DNA from: Acinetobacter oleivorans DR1
Lineage (GTDB): Bacteria; Pseudomonadota; Gammaproteobacteria; Pseudomonadales; Moraxellaceae
DNA length: 64,000 nt
Reading direction: 5' to 3'
NCBI RefSeq assembly: GCF_000196795.1
Contig: NC_014259.1
Location: 1,984,001 to 2,048,000, forward strand
Positions 1-8,770 of this stretch are shown one piece after another. The position numbers and the translations under genes are program-made. The notes beneath the pieces were generated by a model. It was not told where the DNA came from, ran no database searches, and saw nothing but the letters and a program-made list of their open reading frames with translations. The number at the start of each line of letters is the position of its first letter. Positions within the stretch are counted from its first letter, which is position 1.

Positions 1-1
1 A

Positions 2-613
2 TTTTCACTTGATGTGATGACGAAGCTACTTAATATCAATGCGGATAAGAAAGCAGGCAAACAAGGCAAGGTGACTGTTTGGGATTGCCATAGTGAAGTC
101 ACTACAGCCTTACTCGCTGCAAATACTTCTTTTAGAGAAGTTGTGAATGTTAGTTCAGTCGACATCATCGCAAAGAGTGAAGCACTGAGCACATTGTTAA
201 AAGATGAAAAAACAGTACTGATTTGCCCAGACAAAGGGGCGAAAGCACGTACACAAATGGTTGCAGACGCTTTTAATCTTGAGCGTAAACAACCAATCAC
301 TATTGTTCAGTGTGATAAAAAACGTGACCCAGTGACTGGCAAAATTTTAGGTACGCATGTACATGCGACTGATTTATCAGGTCTAACAGCGGTCATTACC
401 GATGACATTTGTGATGGCGGTGCAACCTTTATTGGTATTGCCAAAGAACTTCGTCGTCTCAATTGCACTAAGGTCGTTCTATATGTGACCCACGGTATTT
501 TCAGTAAAGGAATAGAGGTTTTTGATGGATTGCTTGACCAGCTATTTACCTCGGACAGCTTTCCACAACAACCATCAGACAAAATTTCAGTAATTGCTTT
601 TGCAGCAAAATAA
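2..613 (+). CDS. prs: Ribose-phosphate pyrophosphokinase (PRPP synthetase), 5'-truncated by the window start
   Basis: The reading frame is open back to base 2, so the GTG/ATG codons at 14-19 are internal and about a third of the protein lies outside the window. The fragment shows the C-terminal phosphoribosyltransferase half. The PRPP loop AVITDDICDGGATF (around residues 130-145) matches the VxxDDxxDTGxT signature, and a CDKKRDPVTG segment precedes it. The family makes PRPP from ribose 5-phosphate and ATP. It lies 11 bp upstream of nadV, whose enzyme uses PRPP, so this is probably the salvage-dedicated paralog and not the housekeeping copy. That last point is inferred from context. Confidence 0.88.
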   Translation, partial: FSLDVMTKLLNINADKKAGKQGKVTVWDCHSEVTTALLAANTSFREVVNVSSVDIIAKSEALSTLLKDEKTVLICPDKGAKARTQMVADAFNLERKQPITIVQCDKKRDPVTGKILGTHVHATDLSGLTAVITDDICDGGATFIGIAKELRRLNCTKVVLYVTHGIFSKGIEVFDGLLDQLFTSDSFPQQPSDKISVIAFAAK

Positions 614-624
614 AGAGAATAAAG

Positions 625-2118
625 ATGACTATTAAACTTAATCCATTAAACGCTATCGATTTTTATAAAGCTGATCACAGACGTCAGTATCCGAAAGGCA
701 CAGAGTATGTATACGCCAACTTTACGCCGCGTTCATCTCGACTTGCTAAAATGTTGCCTGACTTTGACGATAAAGTTGTGTTCTTTGGGCTTCAAGGTTT
801 TATTAAACACTTTTTAATCGATACGTGGAATGAAGGCTTTTTCAAGCAACCTAAAAATAAAGTGGTGGCTGCATATAAACGCCGTATGGATAGTTCATTA
901 GGTGAAGGTGCTGTACCTGTTGATCACGTTGAAGCATTACACGATTTGGGATATTTACCATTACGCATTAAAGCATTGCCAGAAGGTAGCCGCGTCAATA
1001 TGCGTGTACCTGTACTCACCGTCATTAATACCGATCCACGTTTCTTTTGGTTAACTAACTATATCGAAACGGTATTAAGTGCTGAGCTTTGGAAAAGCTG
1101 TACTACCGCCACGATTGCCTATGAGTACAAACGCTTATTAACTCAATATGCTGTAAAAACTGGCGCACCACTCGATTTTGTACCTGTGCAAGGACACGAT
1201 TTTAGTAGCCGTGGTATGAGTGGAATTTATGATGCTGCACAATCAGGAGTAGGTCACTTAACCAGTTTTATTGGAACAGATTCGGTTGCTTCAATCGACT
1301 ACGCAGAAGAATATTACAATGCAACAGGTGTGATTGGGGTATCTGTACCAGCGACCGAACACAGTGTGATGTGTATGGGCACAGAAAACAGTGAGCTAGA
1401 AACCTTTAAGCGTTTAATTTGCGAGCTTTATCCGTCGGGTGTTGTCAGTGTTGTATCTGACACTTGGGACTTTTGGCGAGTGATTACCGAGTTTACGGTG
1501 GCTTTAAAACCTGAAATTTTGGCGAGACAACCCAATGCTTTAGGCTTGGCTAAATTGGTTTTCCGTCCAGACTCTGGTGACCCTGTTAAAATTATTTGCG
1601 GCGACCCAGACGCTGGAGTTGGCAGCCCAGCTTATAAAGGCGCAGTTGAATGTTTATGGGAAGTGTTTGGCGGTACAACAACTGAGCAAGGCTATAAAGT
1701 ACTTAATGAGCGTGTCGGCTTAATTTATGGTGATTCGATTACCTTAGACCGCGCACAGCGCATTTTAGAAGGGCTAGAAGCCAAAGGTTTTGCTTCAAAC
1801 AACTTGGTGTTTGGGATCGGTAGCTTTACCTATAACTACTTAACTCGCGATACTTTTGGGTTTGCTGTTAAAGCGACTTGGGGTCAGGTAAATGGAGTAG
1901 GTCGAGAGCTGTTCAAAGACCCAATTACTGACTCAGGTGTGAAAAAATCTGCGAAAGGTCTATTACGCATTGAAGAAAGTGAAAATGGTTTTACCTTGTT
2001 TGATCAGCAAACAGCTGAACAAGAACAAGGCGGAGTACTAAAAACCGTCTTTGAAAATGGTAAACTTCAATATGAGTGTACTTTGGATCAAATTCGTGAG
2101 CGTTTATCCATCGCATAA
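625..2118 (+). CDS. nadV: Nicotinamide phosphoribosyltransferase NadV
   Basis: This 497-residue protein matches NAMPT/NadV in length and motifs. The N-terminus has NAIDFYKADHRRQYP, and active-site segments include GHDFSSRGMSG, GTDSVASIDYAEEYYN and VPATEHSVM. The enzyme condenses nicotinamide with PRPP to give nicotinamide mononucleotide, the first step of the non-deamidating NAD salvage route. It sits in the cytoplasm. AAAGAGAATAAAG just upstream gives a plausible ribosome site for the ATG. It lies between a PRPP synthetase gene and an NrtR-type regulator, the usual bacterial arrangement for this pathway. Confidence 0.95.
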   Translation: MTIKLNPLNAIDFYKADHRRQYPKGTEYVYANFTPRSSRLAKMLPDFDDKVVFFGLQGFIKHFLIDTWNEGFFKQPKNKVVAAYKRRMDSSLGEGAVPVDHVEALHDLGYLPLRIKALPEGSRVNMRVPVLTVINTDPRFFWLTNYIETVLSAELWKSCTTATIAYEYKRLLTQYAVKTGAPLDFVPVQGHDFSSRGMSGIYDAAQSGVGHLTSFIGTDSVASIDYAEEYYNATGVIGVSVPATEHSVMCMGTENSELETFKRLICELYPSGVVSVVSDTWDFWRVITEFTVALKPEILARQPNALGLAKLVFRPDSGDPVKIICGDPDAGVGSPAYKGAVECLWEVFGGTTTEQGYKVLNERVGLIYGDSITLDRAQRILEGLEAKGFASNNLVFGIGSFTYNYLTRDTFGFAVKATWGQVNGVGRELFKDPITDSGVKKSAKGLLRIEESENGFTLFDQQTAEQEQGGVLKTVFENGKLQYECTLDQIRERLSIA

Positions 2119-2178
2119 CTGAGTTTAGATGAGTCGTTGCAAGTGTATCGGCTCATCGTTTTTATTAAGAGGCTGAAC

Positions 2179-2946
2179 GTGACTATTCAAACTGAACAAG
2201 AATTCCTTGCCAGTTATGATCGCCGAGATTATGACGCACCTTTACTCACAGTAGATATGGCTATTTTCTCGGTATTTAATGGTCAGTTGCAGGTATTACT
2301 CATTAAGCGCCCCAACTTTCCAGCCAAAGGCCAATGGGCTTTACCGGGTGGTTTTGCCGATTTAACCCATGATCAAGACTTGATGGCCACGGCATATCGT
2401 AAGCTGGTCGAAAAAACAGGAATTGCTTCACCTTACTTGGAACAAGTTGCTTCTGTCGGTAATGCTAAACGTGACCCGCGTGGCTGGGCAGTAACCATTT
2501 TGTATTTTGCATTAATCGATTTTAATGCCTATCAACACCAAGCTTTGGCTGAGTACAGCGAATGGGTGCCTGTAGCAAAAGCAAAAGATTTAGCATTGGC
2601 GTTTGATCATAATGAATTGCTCAGTTTAGCTTTAGAGCGTTTAACCAGTAAAACTCGCTATACCGCTTTGCCAGCTAGTCTCATGCCCGAGTTATTTACA
2701 CTGACCGAGCTACAGACTATTTATGAAATTATTCTTGGACAATCCTTAGATAAAAAAGCATTTAGACGCCGTATGATAGAAGCGGGTGCAGTTGAAGAAA
2801 CCAACCACAGTAAAATTGTGGGCAAACGACCAGCTCAGCTTTATCGCTATGCACTCGATTCTTTCGATTTTATATTTCCTCGCTCACTCGAATTACCCAG
2901 AAATAAAGAGGGTGAAGATAAGCAAAACAATGAGCTTTCTGACTAG
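2179..2946 (+). CDS. NrtR-type Nudix-domain transcriptional regulator
   Basis: An N-terminal Nudix-like domain is followed by a winged-helix C-terminus (about residues 150-235, with FRRRMIEAG and GKRPAQLYRY). This is the architecture of NrtR, the ADP-ribose-responsive repressor of NAD genes. The Nudix box is degenerate: RKLVEKTGI stands where a hydrolase has REXXEEXGU, so a binding role without catalysis is likely. The frame can open at a TTG at 2137. I prefer the GTG at 2179 because AAGAGG lies at a good distance upstream and the product then begins close to the EFLASYDRRDY segment. It follows nadV in the same direction and probably autoregulates the operon. Confidence 0.85.
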   Translation: MTIQTEQEFLASYDRRDYDAPLLTVDMAIFSVFNGQLQVLLIKRPNFPAKGQWALPGGFADLTHDQDLMATAYRKLVEKTGIASPYLEQVASVGNAKRDPRGWAVTILYFALIDFNAYQHQALAEYSEWVPVAKAKDLALAFDHNELLSLALERLTSKTRYTALPASLMPELFTLTELQTIYEIILGQSLDKKAFRRRMIEAGAVEETNHSKIVGKRPAQLYRYALDSFDFIFPRSLELPRNKEGEDKQNNELSD

Positions 2947-3018
2947 CGCATCTTGATGCACTTTGATTTATAATGCCGCGCTTATGATTGATGTCATGTT
3001 TTGATCAGCACTTTGCCT

Positions 3019-4413
3019 ATGTCACACGTTTCTCCCTGCTTCCAGCAAAACCAGTTTTTTGTGTTGGTGGAATATCTCACTTCACTGCATGAAATTTATC
3101 CTGTGAAACATGAGTTTGCAGGATATCCGGCTGCAATGACATTGGCAGATCGCGTACATTCAGATCATGATATCGCGCCGCTTGAAGCCAGCAAAAGTTA
3201 CCCTGACTCAATCGATAAAGTTTTACACTTTTCAGGTAAGGCCCGAGACATACAAGACTTTGAGAGCTTTTTAGAACAAGCTCAAGCAGCCAATATTCAA
3301 AACTTGTTATTGCTTACAGGCGATAAACTCAAAGAACACCATAATGGTCGAGATGGACAACCTCGTAGTCGCTACTTAGAGTCGGTAAACGCCGTAATGG
3401 CTGCCAAGCAGCATGGCGGGTTTCGTATTGGGGTTGCTTTTAACCCATTTAAATATGTTGAAGCTGAGCGTGATGCACAGTATTTAAAACTACATAAGAA
3501 GATTAAAGCAGGTGCTGACTTTATCATTACCCAATTGGGCTATGACATTGAAGCCTTAAAACAAGCCAAATCATTTTTAATGAAGCATGCTTATTCGCAG
3601 CAAATACTGGCTTGTGTAATGCCACTGACTTTGGGCCGAGCCAATTTTATGGTGAAGCATAAAGTCGCGGGTATTGTAATTACCCCACACATGTTAAAAG
3701 TTTTGGCAGATGAAAAACAGGCAGGGCATACAGACCGAGTTTATTTGCGCTGTGCTTTACAGATTTTGATATGTAAACATTTAGGGTTTGCAGGAATTCA
3801 CTTATCTGCCTGCCATAAGCCAGAAGAGCAAATGCTGCTTGAAAGCTACATTGAGCAATACAGACATTTGGAACTTAAAGCTTTAGAAGAGCTTTGGAAT
3901 TCACTTTGGCAAGTCACGACAGGCAAAGAGTTTTCACCTGAAATTTCTCGGTTTTCACGTCAGCCAACGTCTAAACAATTAATTAAATATCGCCAATTGC
4001 ATGTTATGCATGAAGCAATGTTTGGATCAAAAATTGCTAAAGGCGTTGGACGGTTTATTTTTAAAGCGTCCTTTTGGGAAAACTCTTTAGTAGCTAAAGT
4101 ATTAATTAAAACAGAAGTGCTGAGTAAACATAGCCTAGTCGGTTGTGAAAGCTGTGGTCAGTGTCGCCTAAGCGATACTTTATATATTTGCCCTGAAACG
4201 TGTCCAAAAGGTTTAGCCAACGGGCCTTGTGGCGGTACAACTTTAGACCGCTGTGAATTTGGTGACCGTGAATGCATTCATTCAGTCAAAGCAAGACTTG
4301 CTAAAGCTGTTGAACAAACTGAAATATTAAAAGAAAAACTGATTCCAACTGTGCCTATTGAAACTAGGGGAACCAGTTCTTGGAAAAATTGGTATTTAGT
4401 GACTGAGGCTTAA
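3019..4413 (+). CDS. MetF-like protein with Cys-rich MTHFR C-terminal domain
   Basis: The first ~300 residues follow the methylenetetrahydrofolate reductase barrel (for example IQNLLLLTGDKLKEHH, GFRIGVAFNPFKY, GADFIITQLGYD). The end carries the Cys-rich domain often fused to MetF relatives: CESCGQCRLSDTLYICPETC, then NGPCGGTTLDRCEFGDREC. At about 464 residues it is longer than classical MetF (~300). The Cys-rich tail could bind a metal or couple the protein to an electron or methyl carrier. No in-frame ATG precedes 3019; a TTG at 3001 is possible and neither has a clear ribosome site. The folate role is inferred from the family. Confidence 0.75.
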   Translation: MSHVSPCFQQNQFFVLVEYLTSLHEIYPVKHEFAGYPAAMTLADRVHSDHDIAPLEASKSYPDSIDKVLHFSGKARDIQDFESFLEQAQAANIQNLLLLTGDKLKEHHNGRDGQPRSRYLESVNAVMAAKQHGGFRIGVAFNPFKYVEAERDAQYLKLHKKIKAGADFIITQLGYDIEALKQAKSFLMKHAYSQQILACVMPLTLGRANFMVKHKVAGIVITPHMLKVLADEKQAGHTDRVYLRCALQILICKHLGFAGIHLSACHKPEEQMLLESYIEQYRHLELKALEELWNSLWQVTTGKEFSPEISRFSRQPTSKQLIKYRQLHVMHEAMFGSKIAKGVGRFIFKASFWENSLVAKVLIKTEVLSKHSLVGCESCGQCRLSDTLYICPETCPKGLANGPCGGTTLDRCEFGDRECIHSVKARLAKAVEQTEILKEKLIPTVPIETRGTSSWKNWYLVTEA

Positions 4414-4581
4414 GTTTTGTATAACTTCCTTGATTTGATTTTGTTAAAAAACTAATTCACATGCTAAAGCACGGCAATAATTTAAAAATAACAATTGTTT
4501 GGCTTAATTATGTTCAATCAAGATGACTACCGAGGAGTATAATTAAAGCGAATCTTTTGCGTTAAAAGGAAAGCTGTCTCA

Positions 4582-4704
4582 ATGAAAAAGTTGGTTGCTG
4601 TACTTGCTGTAATTGTTGTTTTAACTGGATGCGTTTACGACCCTGTTAATTACGACAAAATACACGACCAAGAGTTCCAAGACCACCTCAGGCAAAACGG
4701 TTAG
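4582..4704 (+). CDS. Small 40-residue lipoprotein
   Basis: This short frame begins MKKLVAVLAVIVVLTGCVYD, a textbook lipoprotein signal with lipobox LTGC, leaving a mature peptide of only ~24 residues ending in HLRQNG. AAAGGAAAG lies about 10 bases before the ATG and a strong hairpin terminator follows the stop, so the gene looks like a free-standing transcription unit. I do not recognise the family. The mature part is too short for an enzyme; a small envelope or entericidin-like role is possible but unsupported. Confidence 0.72.
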   Translation: MKKLVAVLAVIVVLTGCVYDPVNYDKIHDQEFQDHLRQNG

Positions 4705-4710
4705 TAATAA

Positions 4711-4740
4711 AAAGCCCACTCAATGAGTGGGTTTTAGTTT
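4711..4740 (+). terminator. Rho-independent terminator
   Basis: A-tract, stem CCCACTC (4715-4721), loop AAT, GAGTGGG (4725-4731), then TTTTAGTTTTT. It closes the small lipoprotein gene just upstream. Confidence 0.85.
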
Positions 4741-4908
4741 TTAAAAAGCGCACTGCACCATTTGAGTGACAAACAGATTCATACCTTCGCACAAAAACTC
4801 TCACAACATCCTGATTTAGCAAGCCAGTTTGCAGTCAAAGGTGAAAGTTACGATCAACTCGCAGCATGTATAGCTGTAAAACTTAGCAATCCAGCTCAGG
4901 TCAAATAA
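4738..4908 (+). pseudogene. Probable remnant of a gene 3' end
   Basis: An open frame runs from a stop at about 4735 to TAA at 4906-4908 with a protein-like composition (HLSDKQIHTFAQKLSQHPDL, then GESYDQLAACIAVKL), but it has no ATG or GTG and no ribosome site. A TTG at about 4759 is the only possible start. It begins right after a terminator, which fits the truncated tail of a lost gene. I do not recognise the family. Confidence 0.35.
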
Positions 4909-5085
4909 CGGGAACCATATCCAAGTAATTTGGATTCAAAGGCTTATTGCGGGGGGCAGTTTTTAGAAATAGGTTTTTTAACTCCTTGTTTATTTATTTG
5001 AATTAGCTGAAAGTATATATTGTATTTATAAGCTAGCTTATTGTTTACTTCATTAGGAAAATATTCTTTCTTAGAAGTTAATAAA

Positions 5086-5637
5086 ATGAAAAATTATTTA
5101 ATAGGGTTAGTTACTGCTTTAGGTTTAACTGGATGTGTGGCATTACCAAACATCGACTATTCACAGCAAAAAGTTGAACGGTTTAATCCAGTTAAGAATT
5201 GGATTAGTGTAGATTCTGCTTCAGTTAAAGATATACCTAATGGTAATGAAATCTTTAAGTTGAAAGGGGGGAGCGAAGTTTATGTGTTCAGATATCAAGA
5301 CGAATGGGCATTAATAAATCCAAATTCTCATACACAACAGTGGATTGATACTAAGTATTTATGTAGTTTTTCTGGTTGTTATACTCCTCCAATTATTTTT
5401 AGAAATGCTAAAAGTAGTTTTAATAACAGGGAATCTATTTACTCAATTCAACAACGTGAGCCTAAAAGGTATAGCAATACTAAAACTAGAAGTACCTCTA
5501 CTACTCATACTTCAAGAACCTATAGTCAAACTACTAATAATTCTTGTTATTGTACTTCTGGTACATATTGTGTTGGGCCTAGAGGTGGACATTATTGCCT
5601 TAATAGCACGGGTTCTAAAAGATATCTTCCAAGATAG
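5086..5637 (+). CDS. Lipoprotein with SH3-like region and Cys-rich GPRGG tail
   Basis: I start at the ATG at 5086 because it opens a lipoprotein signal (MKNYLIGLVTALGLTGC, lipobox LTGC); the upstream TTG at 5041 would bury it. Residues ~35-105 look like a bacterial SH3 fold (WISVDSASVKDIPNG, VYVFRYQDEWALI, QWIDTKYL). A Ser/Thr-rich linker follows, then a Cys-rich end, CYCTSGTYCVGPRGGHYC and KRYLPR. The GPRGG-x-Y...G-x-K-x-Y pattern resembles small C-terminal modules seen on secreted hydrolases and DNA-interacting proteins; that comparison is from memory. Function unknown, envelope location likely. Confidence 0.7.
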   Translation: MKNYLIGLVTALGLTGCVALPNIDYSQQKVERFNPVKNWISVDSASVKDIPNGNEIFKLKGGSEVYVFRYQDEWALINPNSHTQQWIDTKYLCSFSGCYTPPIIFRNAKSSFNNRESIYSIQQREPKRYSNTKTRSTSTTHTSRTYSQTTNNSCYCTSGTYCVGPRGGHYCLNSTGSKRYLPR

Positions 5638-5667
5638 ATAGAGCAAACTTTGGAAAACCCTGCTAAA

Positions 5668-5690
5668 TAACGATTATTATCGTTTTTTTA
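5668..5690 (+). terminator. Rho-independent terminator
   Basis: AACGAT (5669-5674), loop TATT, ATCGTT (5679-5684), followed by a T-rich run. It lies 30 bp after the lipoprotein stop. Confidence 0.75.
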
Positions 5691-5766
5691 TTTTATATAC
5701 AGGTTATTTGCATTTAAAAACTAGGTCTATTTGATATAATTCATGAAAATATCAAAGGTTATAAAA

Positions 5767-6240
5767 ATGGATAAGCCTTTTCCACTATTTTGTAATGAGC
5801 GCATTAATTTTATGAATAGAATATTATTATCTTTTATAAGTTTATTAATTATTAGTCCAGTGTACAGTGCTGATGATTTTTTCGAAAAAAAACCTTCTAT
5901 TTTAATTGCTAAAGATGAAGAGGCTCAAAATACTAAAAGTGGTGAGAGTGTTGTTTTTTTTGAGTCAGCAATGCAACAAAAAATAGATCGTACAAATCAA
6001 CTTTTTAGAAGGGCTGAGCGAGATAAAGATGTTCTATTCCAAACGTCAAATATGACTGATTATGATAAATCACAATATTACAGAGAAAATAAGTTTGCTA
6101 ATTATAGAGGTTATTCACCATACATTGAATCTACACCTAATAGAAAAGTAATTTCAGAAAAAGAATATGAACAGCTAATGGAGCAAAAAAGAAAAGAGAG
6201 AAAAGTTGATCGAAGCCTTTGGTACCTATTAGATAAGTAA
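5767..6240 (+). CDS. Secreted or envelope hypothetical protein
   Basis: The segment NRILLSFISLLIISPVYSA is a signal peptide, followed by a hydrophilic, Lys/Glu-rich mature part of ~120 residues that ends EQLMEQKRKERKVDRSLWYLLDK. Three ATGs are possible. The one at 5767 has the best ribosome site (AAAGG, 8 bases) but gives a long pre-signal stretch; the one at 5812 starts exactly at the signal peptide; the frame also opens at 5743. I recognise no family. It lies in the same orientation as the preceding lipoprotein but behind its terminator. Confidence 0.55.
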   Translation: MDKPFPLFCNERINFMNRILLSFISLLIISPVYSADDFFEKKPSILIAKDEEAQNTKSGESVVFFESAMQQKIDRTNQLFRRAERDKDVLFQTSNMTDYDKSQYYRENKFANYRGYSPYIESTPNRKVISEKEYEQLMEQKRKERKVDRSLWYLLDK

Positions 6241-6436
6241 TTTCAGAAGATAAATTTCAATAGTTAAAAGTGGCATAGTAAAACTAGAAAATTAATATTT
6301 TTACGAACAAAATATAGCTATTGCCTACCAAATCAAAAAATAGATATGTTATAGAAAAGGATGGGATGAGTATTAAGTTCAAAGGAAGCACTTAACCGAT
6401 CTTCTTAAAGTTCGATGGATTTCGTTAAATAGGTAG

Positions 6437-7159
6437 ATGATGACCGCACTTTTAGAAAAGGATTTCAGCCCGTCTGAGTTTACATTGTTTTCTGAAATAT
6501 TATGGAAACTTGGCTCAGGAAAAGGGCAATATAATTTACGTGAAAATATCATTGCAGATATTGCCATCTTGTTACGGGCTGATTTTGCTGCGTCTTATAT
6601 TTGGGATTCAAGGCATAACTTATCGAAAGATGGTGTGATATGGAAAATCGACCCAAAAGCGATGGAAGACTATGAGTGTATTTGGCAATTTGATGACCCC
6701 ATTACTGCACAGCTTCATAAACTCCAGAAACCGACATTTGTAAACGAGGTCATGCCTCTCGCAGACCTGAAAAAAACAGGCTATTACAATGAGTTTTTAA
6801 AAACGTATGGTTTGTATCACGGTATAAATATTTATTTTGTCCGAAATGGTATGGATATTGGTGATTTACGCATTTGGCGTGCACAAGACGCTGACATGTT
6901 TGGCGAGCGTGAAAAAAGAATATTAAATCTGCTTGAACCTTATTTTACCCAAGCCTTACCACTAGATTTATCAACACAATATGGTTTGACTCCACGAGAA
7001 CAAGAAGTGGTTCATTTGGTCTCTAAAGGTTTGAGTGATAAAGAGGTGGCAAGTTTACTTGGTATTGGTTTTACTACTTTAAGAACCCATCTGAATAATG
7101 CTATGAGAAAAATAGGCTGCAATAATCGCACTGAAATGGCTTTACTCGTTCAACATTAA
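6437..7159 (+). CDS. LuxR-family transcriptional regulator
   Basis: A C-terminal LuxR-type helix-turn-helix is clear (residues ~177-238: LTPREQEVVHLVSKGLSDKEVASLL then TLRTHLNNAMRKIGCNNRTEM). The first ~170 residues may form a GAF/PAS-like sensor; I see neither the response-regulator aspartate pocket nor a convincing acyl-homoserine-lactone domain. The frame opens ATGATG with no strong ribosome site, so the exact start is uncertain by a codon. It lies 92 bp before the amidase gene in the same direction and is the obvious candidate regulator for it. Confidence 0.82.
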   Translation: MMTALLEKDFSPSEFTLFSEILWKLGSGKGQYNLRENIIADIAILLRADFAASYIWDSRHNLSKDGVIWKIDPKAMEDYECIWQFDDPITAQLHKLQKPTFVNEVMPLADLKKTGYYNEFLKTYGLYHGINIYFVRNGMDIGDLRIWRAQDADMFGEREKRILNLLEPYFTQALPLDLSTQYGLTPREQEVVHLVSKGLSDKEVASLLGIGFTTLRTHLNNAMRKIGCNNRTEMALLVQH

Positions 7160-7251
7160 AGCAAAAGCAATCCTCAATTTTGAGGATACGAATTATCGAG
7201 CAATTTGTACTAAGTTCTTAAGATCACAACTTAAATGGATTTTAAGTCATC

Positions 7252-8712
7252 ATGTCAAATGCAGTGGAAAAAAATAATTGGATTGAAACACTCGATTTAG
7301 CCAATGCTTCAGTAGATATCATTACTAAACTGATTCAAGAGAGAAAAGTATCTTGCGAAGAACTTGTTCATCATTACTTCGCCACTATTGAAAAACAGCA
7401 ATCTTTAAATGCATTTATTAGTACAGATAAAAATTCTGCAATTCAACAAGCTCAATATTGGGATAAATATCTACTGAGTGGAAAACCATGTCCGGTTTTG
7501 ATGGGCATTTTAATTGCGGTTAAAGATAATATTCATGTTGAAGGTTTCCCTAACAGTGCAGGCACACCAGCTTTAGCCAACTTTAAGCCTCAAAGCTCTG
7601 CACCGATTATTCAAAAGCTCATTGATCACGGTGCGATCATTGTTGGTAAAACCAATATGCATGAATTGGCCTTTGGGGTAACGGGTTATAATACAGCCAT
7701 GCATATTGAAGGTGTTGTGGGTACACGAAATGCGGTAAACCCATTACATATTGCTGGCGGGTCTTCTTCAGGTAGTGCTGTGGCTGTTGCCGCGGGAATG
7801 GTTCCGATTGCGATTGGTACAGATACTGGCGCTTCGGTTAGATTACCGAGTGCCTTAAATGGTTGTGCCGGCTTTCGTCCAACGGTAGGACGATATTCAC
7901 AAAACAGTATTACCCCAATTTCACATACGCGGGATACGGCTGGTCCTATTGCACACACAGTATCTGACATTATTTTAATTGATCAGCTCATCACCCAAAA
8001 GCCAAAGAAAAAACCATTACAGCCTCATCAAATTAGGCTCGGTATCAATCCATATTTTTGGAATCATTTAGATGAAGATGTTCATGAACAGGCGCATATT
8101 GCACTTGGTCTTTTAAAAGAAGCAGGAGTTGAAATTATTAATGTCGATATGCCGAATTTAGAACAACTCAATCACGCTATTTCATTTCCTGTAGTTGTCT
8201 ATGAAGGCAAATATGACCTTATTCAATATTTAAAACATCATCATGTAAATTTGACTATTGAGAATGTAGTTGATCAGATCTCAAGCCCAGATGTTCAGGC
8301 AATTTTTAAACAGAATATCGTTCCTCAATTAATTCAAGATCAGACGGGGCAACTTGTTCCTGTTCTACCTTTCTATGAAAAGGCCATCAGTGAAGCTCGG
8401 CCTCAATTGCTTGAACTCTACCAAAACACTTTTAAAGCGCATAACTTACATGCTTTATTATTTCCGACATCACCGATTGTTGCACCGCTAGCAAATGAAC
8501 AAGTCAGTTCAATTGAAAATTTCCAGACACTCATTCGAAATACAGACCCCGGCAGTAATATCGGATTACCAGGGCTGAGTTTGCCGATTGGAAAGGGAGC
8601 GAAATCGAAACTAGCCGTTGGATTAGAAATTGATGGTTTACCTCATCATGATAGTGAAATAATTGCGATTGGGATGACTTTAGAAGAAATATTTAAGGTT
8701 TTAAATAAGTAA
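7252..8712 (+). CDS. Amidase-signature hydrolase (indoleacetamide hydrolase-like)
   Basis: At 486 residues it matches the amidase signature family. The Ser-cisSer-Lys triad is visible: Lys91 in AVKDNIHVEG, the Ser cluster 171-173 in GGSSSGSAVAVAAG, and nucleophile Ser195 in GTDTGASVRLPS. Most relatives have DTGGS, so the Ala at 194 is a mild deviation. The family cleaves amides to acid and ammonia or amine. Sequence feel is closest to indoleacetamide or mandelamide hydrolases, but substrate cannot be read from sequence. It is cytoplasmic, with no signal peptide. It lies between a LuxR regulator and the GH3/pump operon. Confidence 0.85.
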   Translation: MSNAVEKNNWIETLDLANASVDIITKLIQERKVSCEELVHHYFATIEKQQSLNAFISTDKNSAIQQAQYWDKYLLSGKPCPVLMGILIAVKDNIHVEGFPNSAGTPALANFKPQSSAPIIQKLIDHGAIIVGKTNMHELAFGVTGYNTAMHIEGVVGTRNAVNPLHIAGGSSSGSAVAVAAGMVPIAIGTDTGASVRLPSALNGCAGFRPTVGRYSQNSITPISHTRDTAGPIAHTVSDIILIDQLITQKPKKKPLQPHQIRLGINPYFWNHLDEDVHEQAHIALGLLKEAGVEIINVDMPNLEQLNHAISFPVVVYEGKYDLIQYLKHHHVNLTIENVVDQISSPDVQAIFKQNIVPQLIQDQTGQLVPVLPFYEKAISEARPQLLELYQNTFKAHNLHALLFPTSPIVAPLANEQVSSIENFQTLIRNTDPGSNIGLPGLSLPIGKGAKSKLAVGLEIDGLPHHDSEIIAIGMTLEEIFKVLNK

Positions 8713-8742
8713 AAAAAACCGATAATTCTCTATTTTCTAAAT

Positions 8743-8770
8743 AAAAAAGAGTTAAAAGTAACTCTTTTTT
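8743..8770 (+). terminator. Rho-independent terminator
   Basis: Stem AAAAAGAGTTA / TAACTCTTTTT around a short AAAG loop, with A and T tracts on the two sides. It ends the amidase transcript and could work in both directions. Confidence 0.8.

Noticed and set aside
7168..7186. ATCCTC/GAGGAT hairpin after the LuxR-type gene
   Set aside because: The hairpin is short and has no T tract, so I do not call it a terminator; the LuxR and amidase genes may be co-transcribed.
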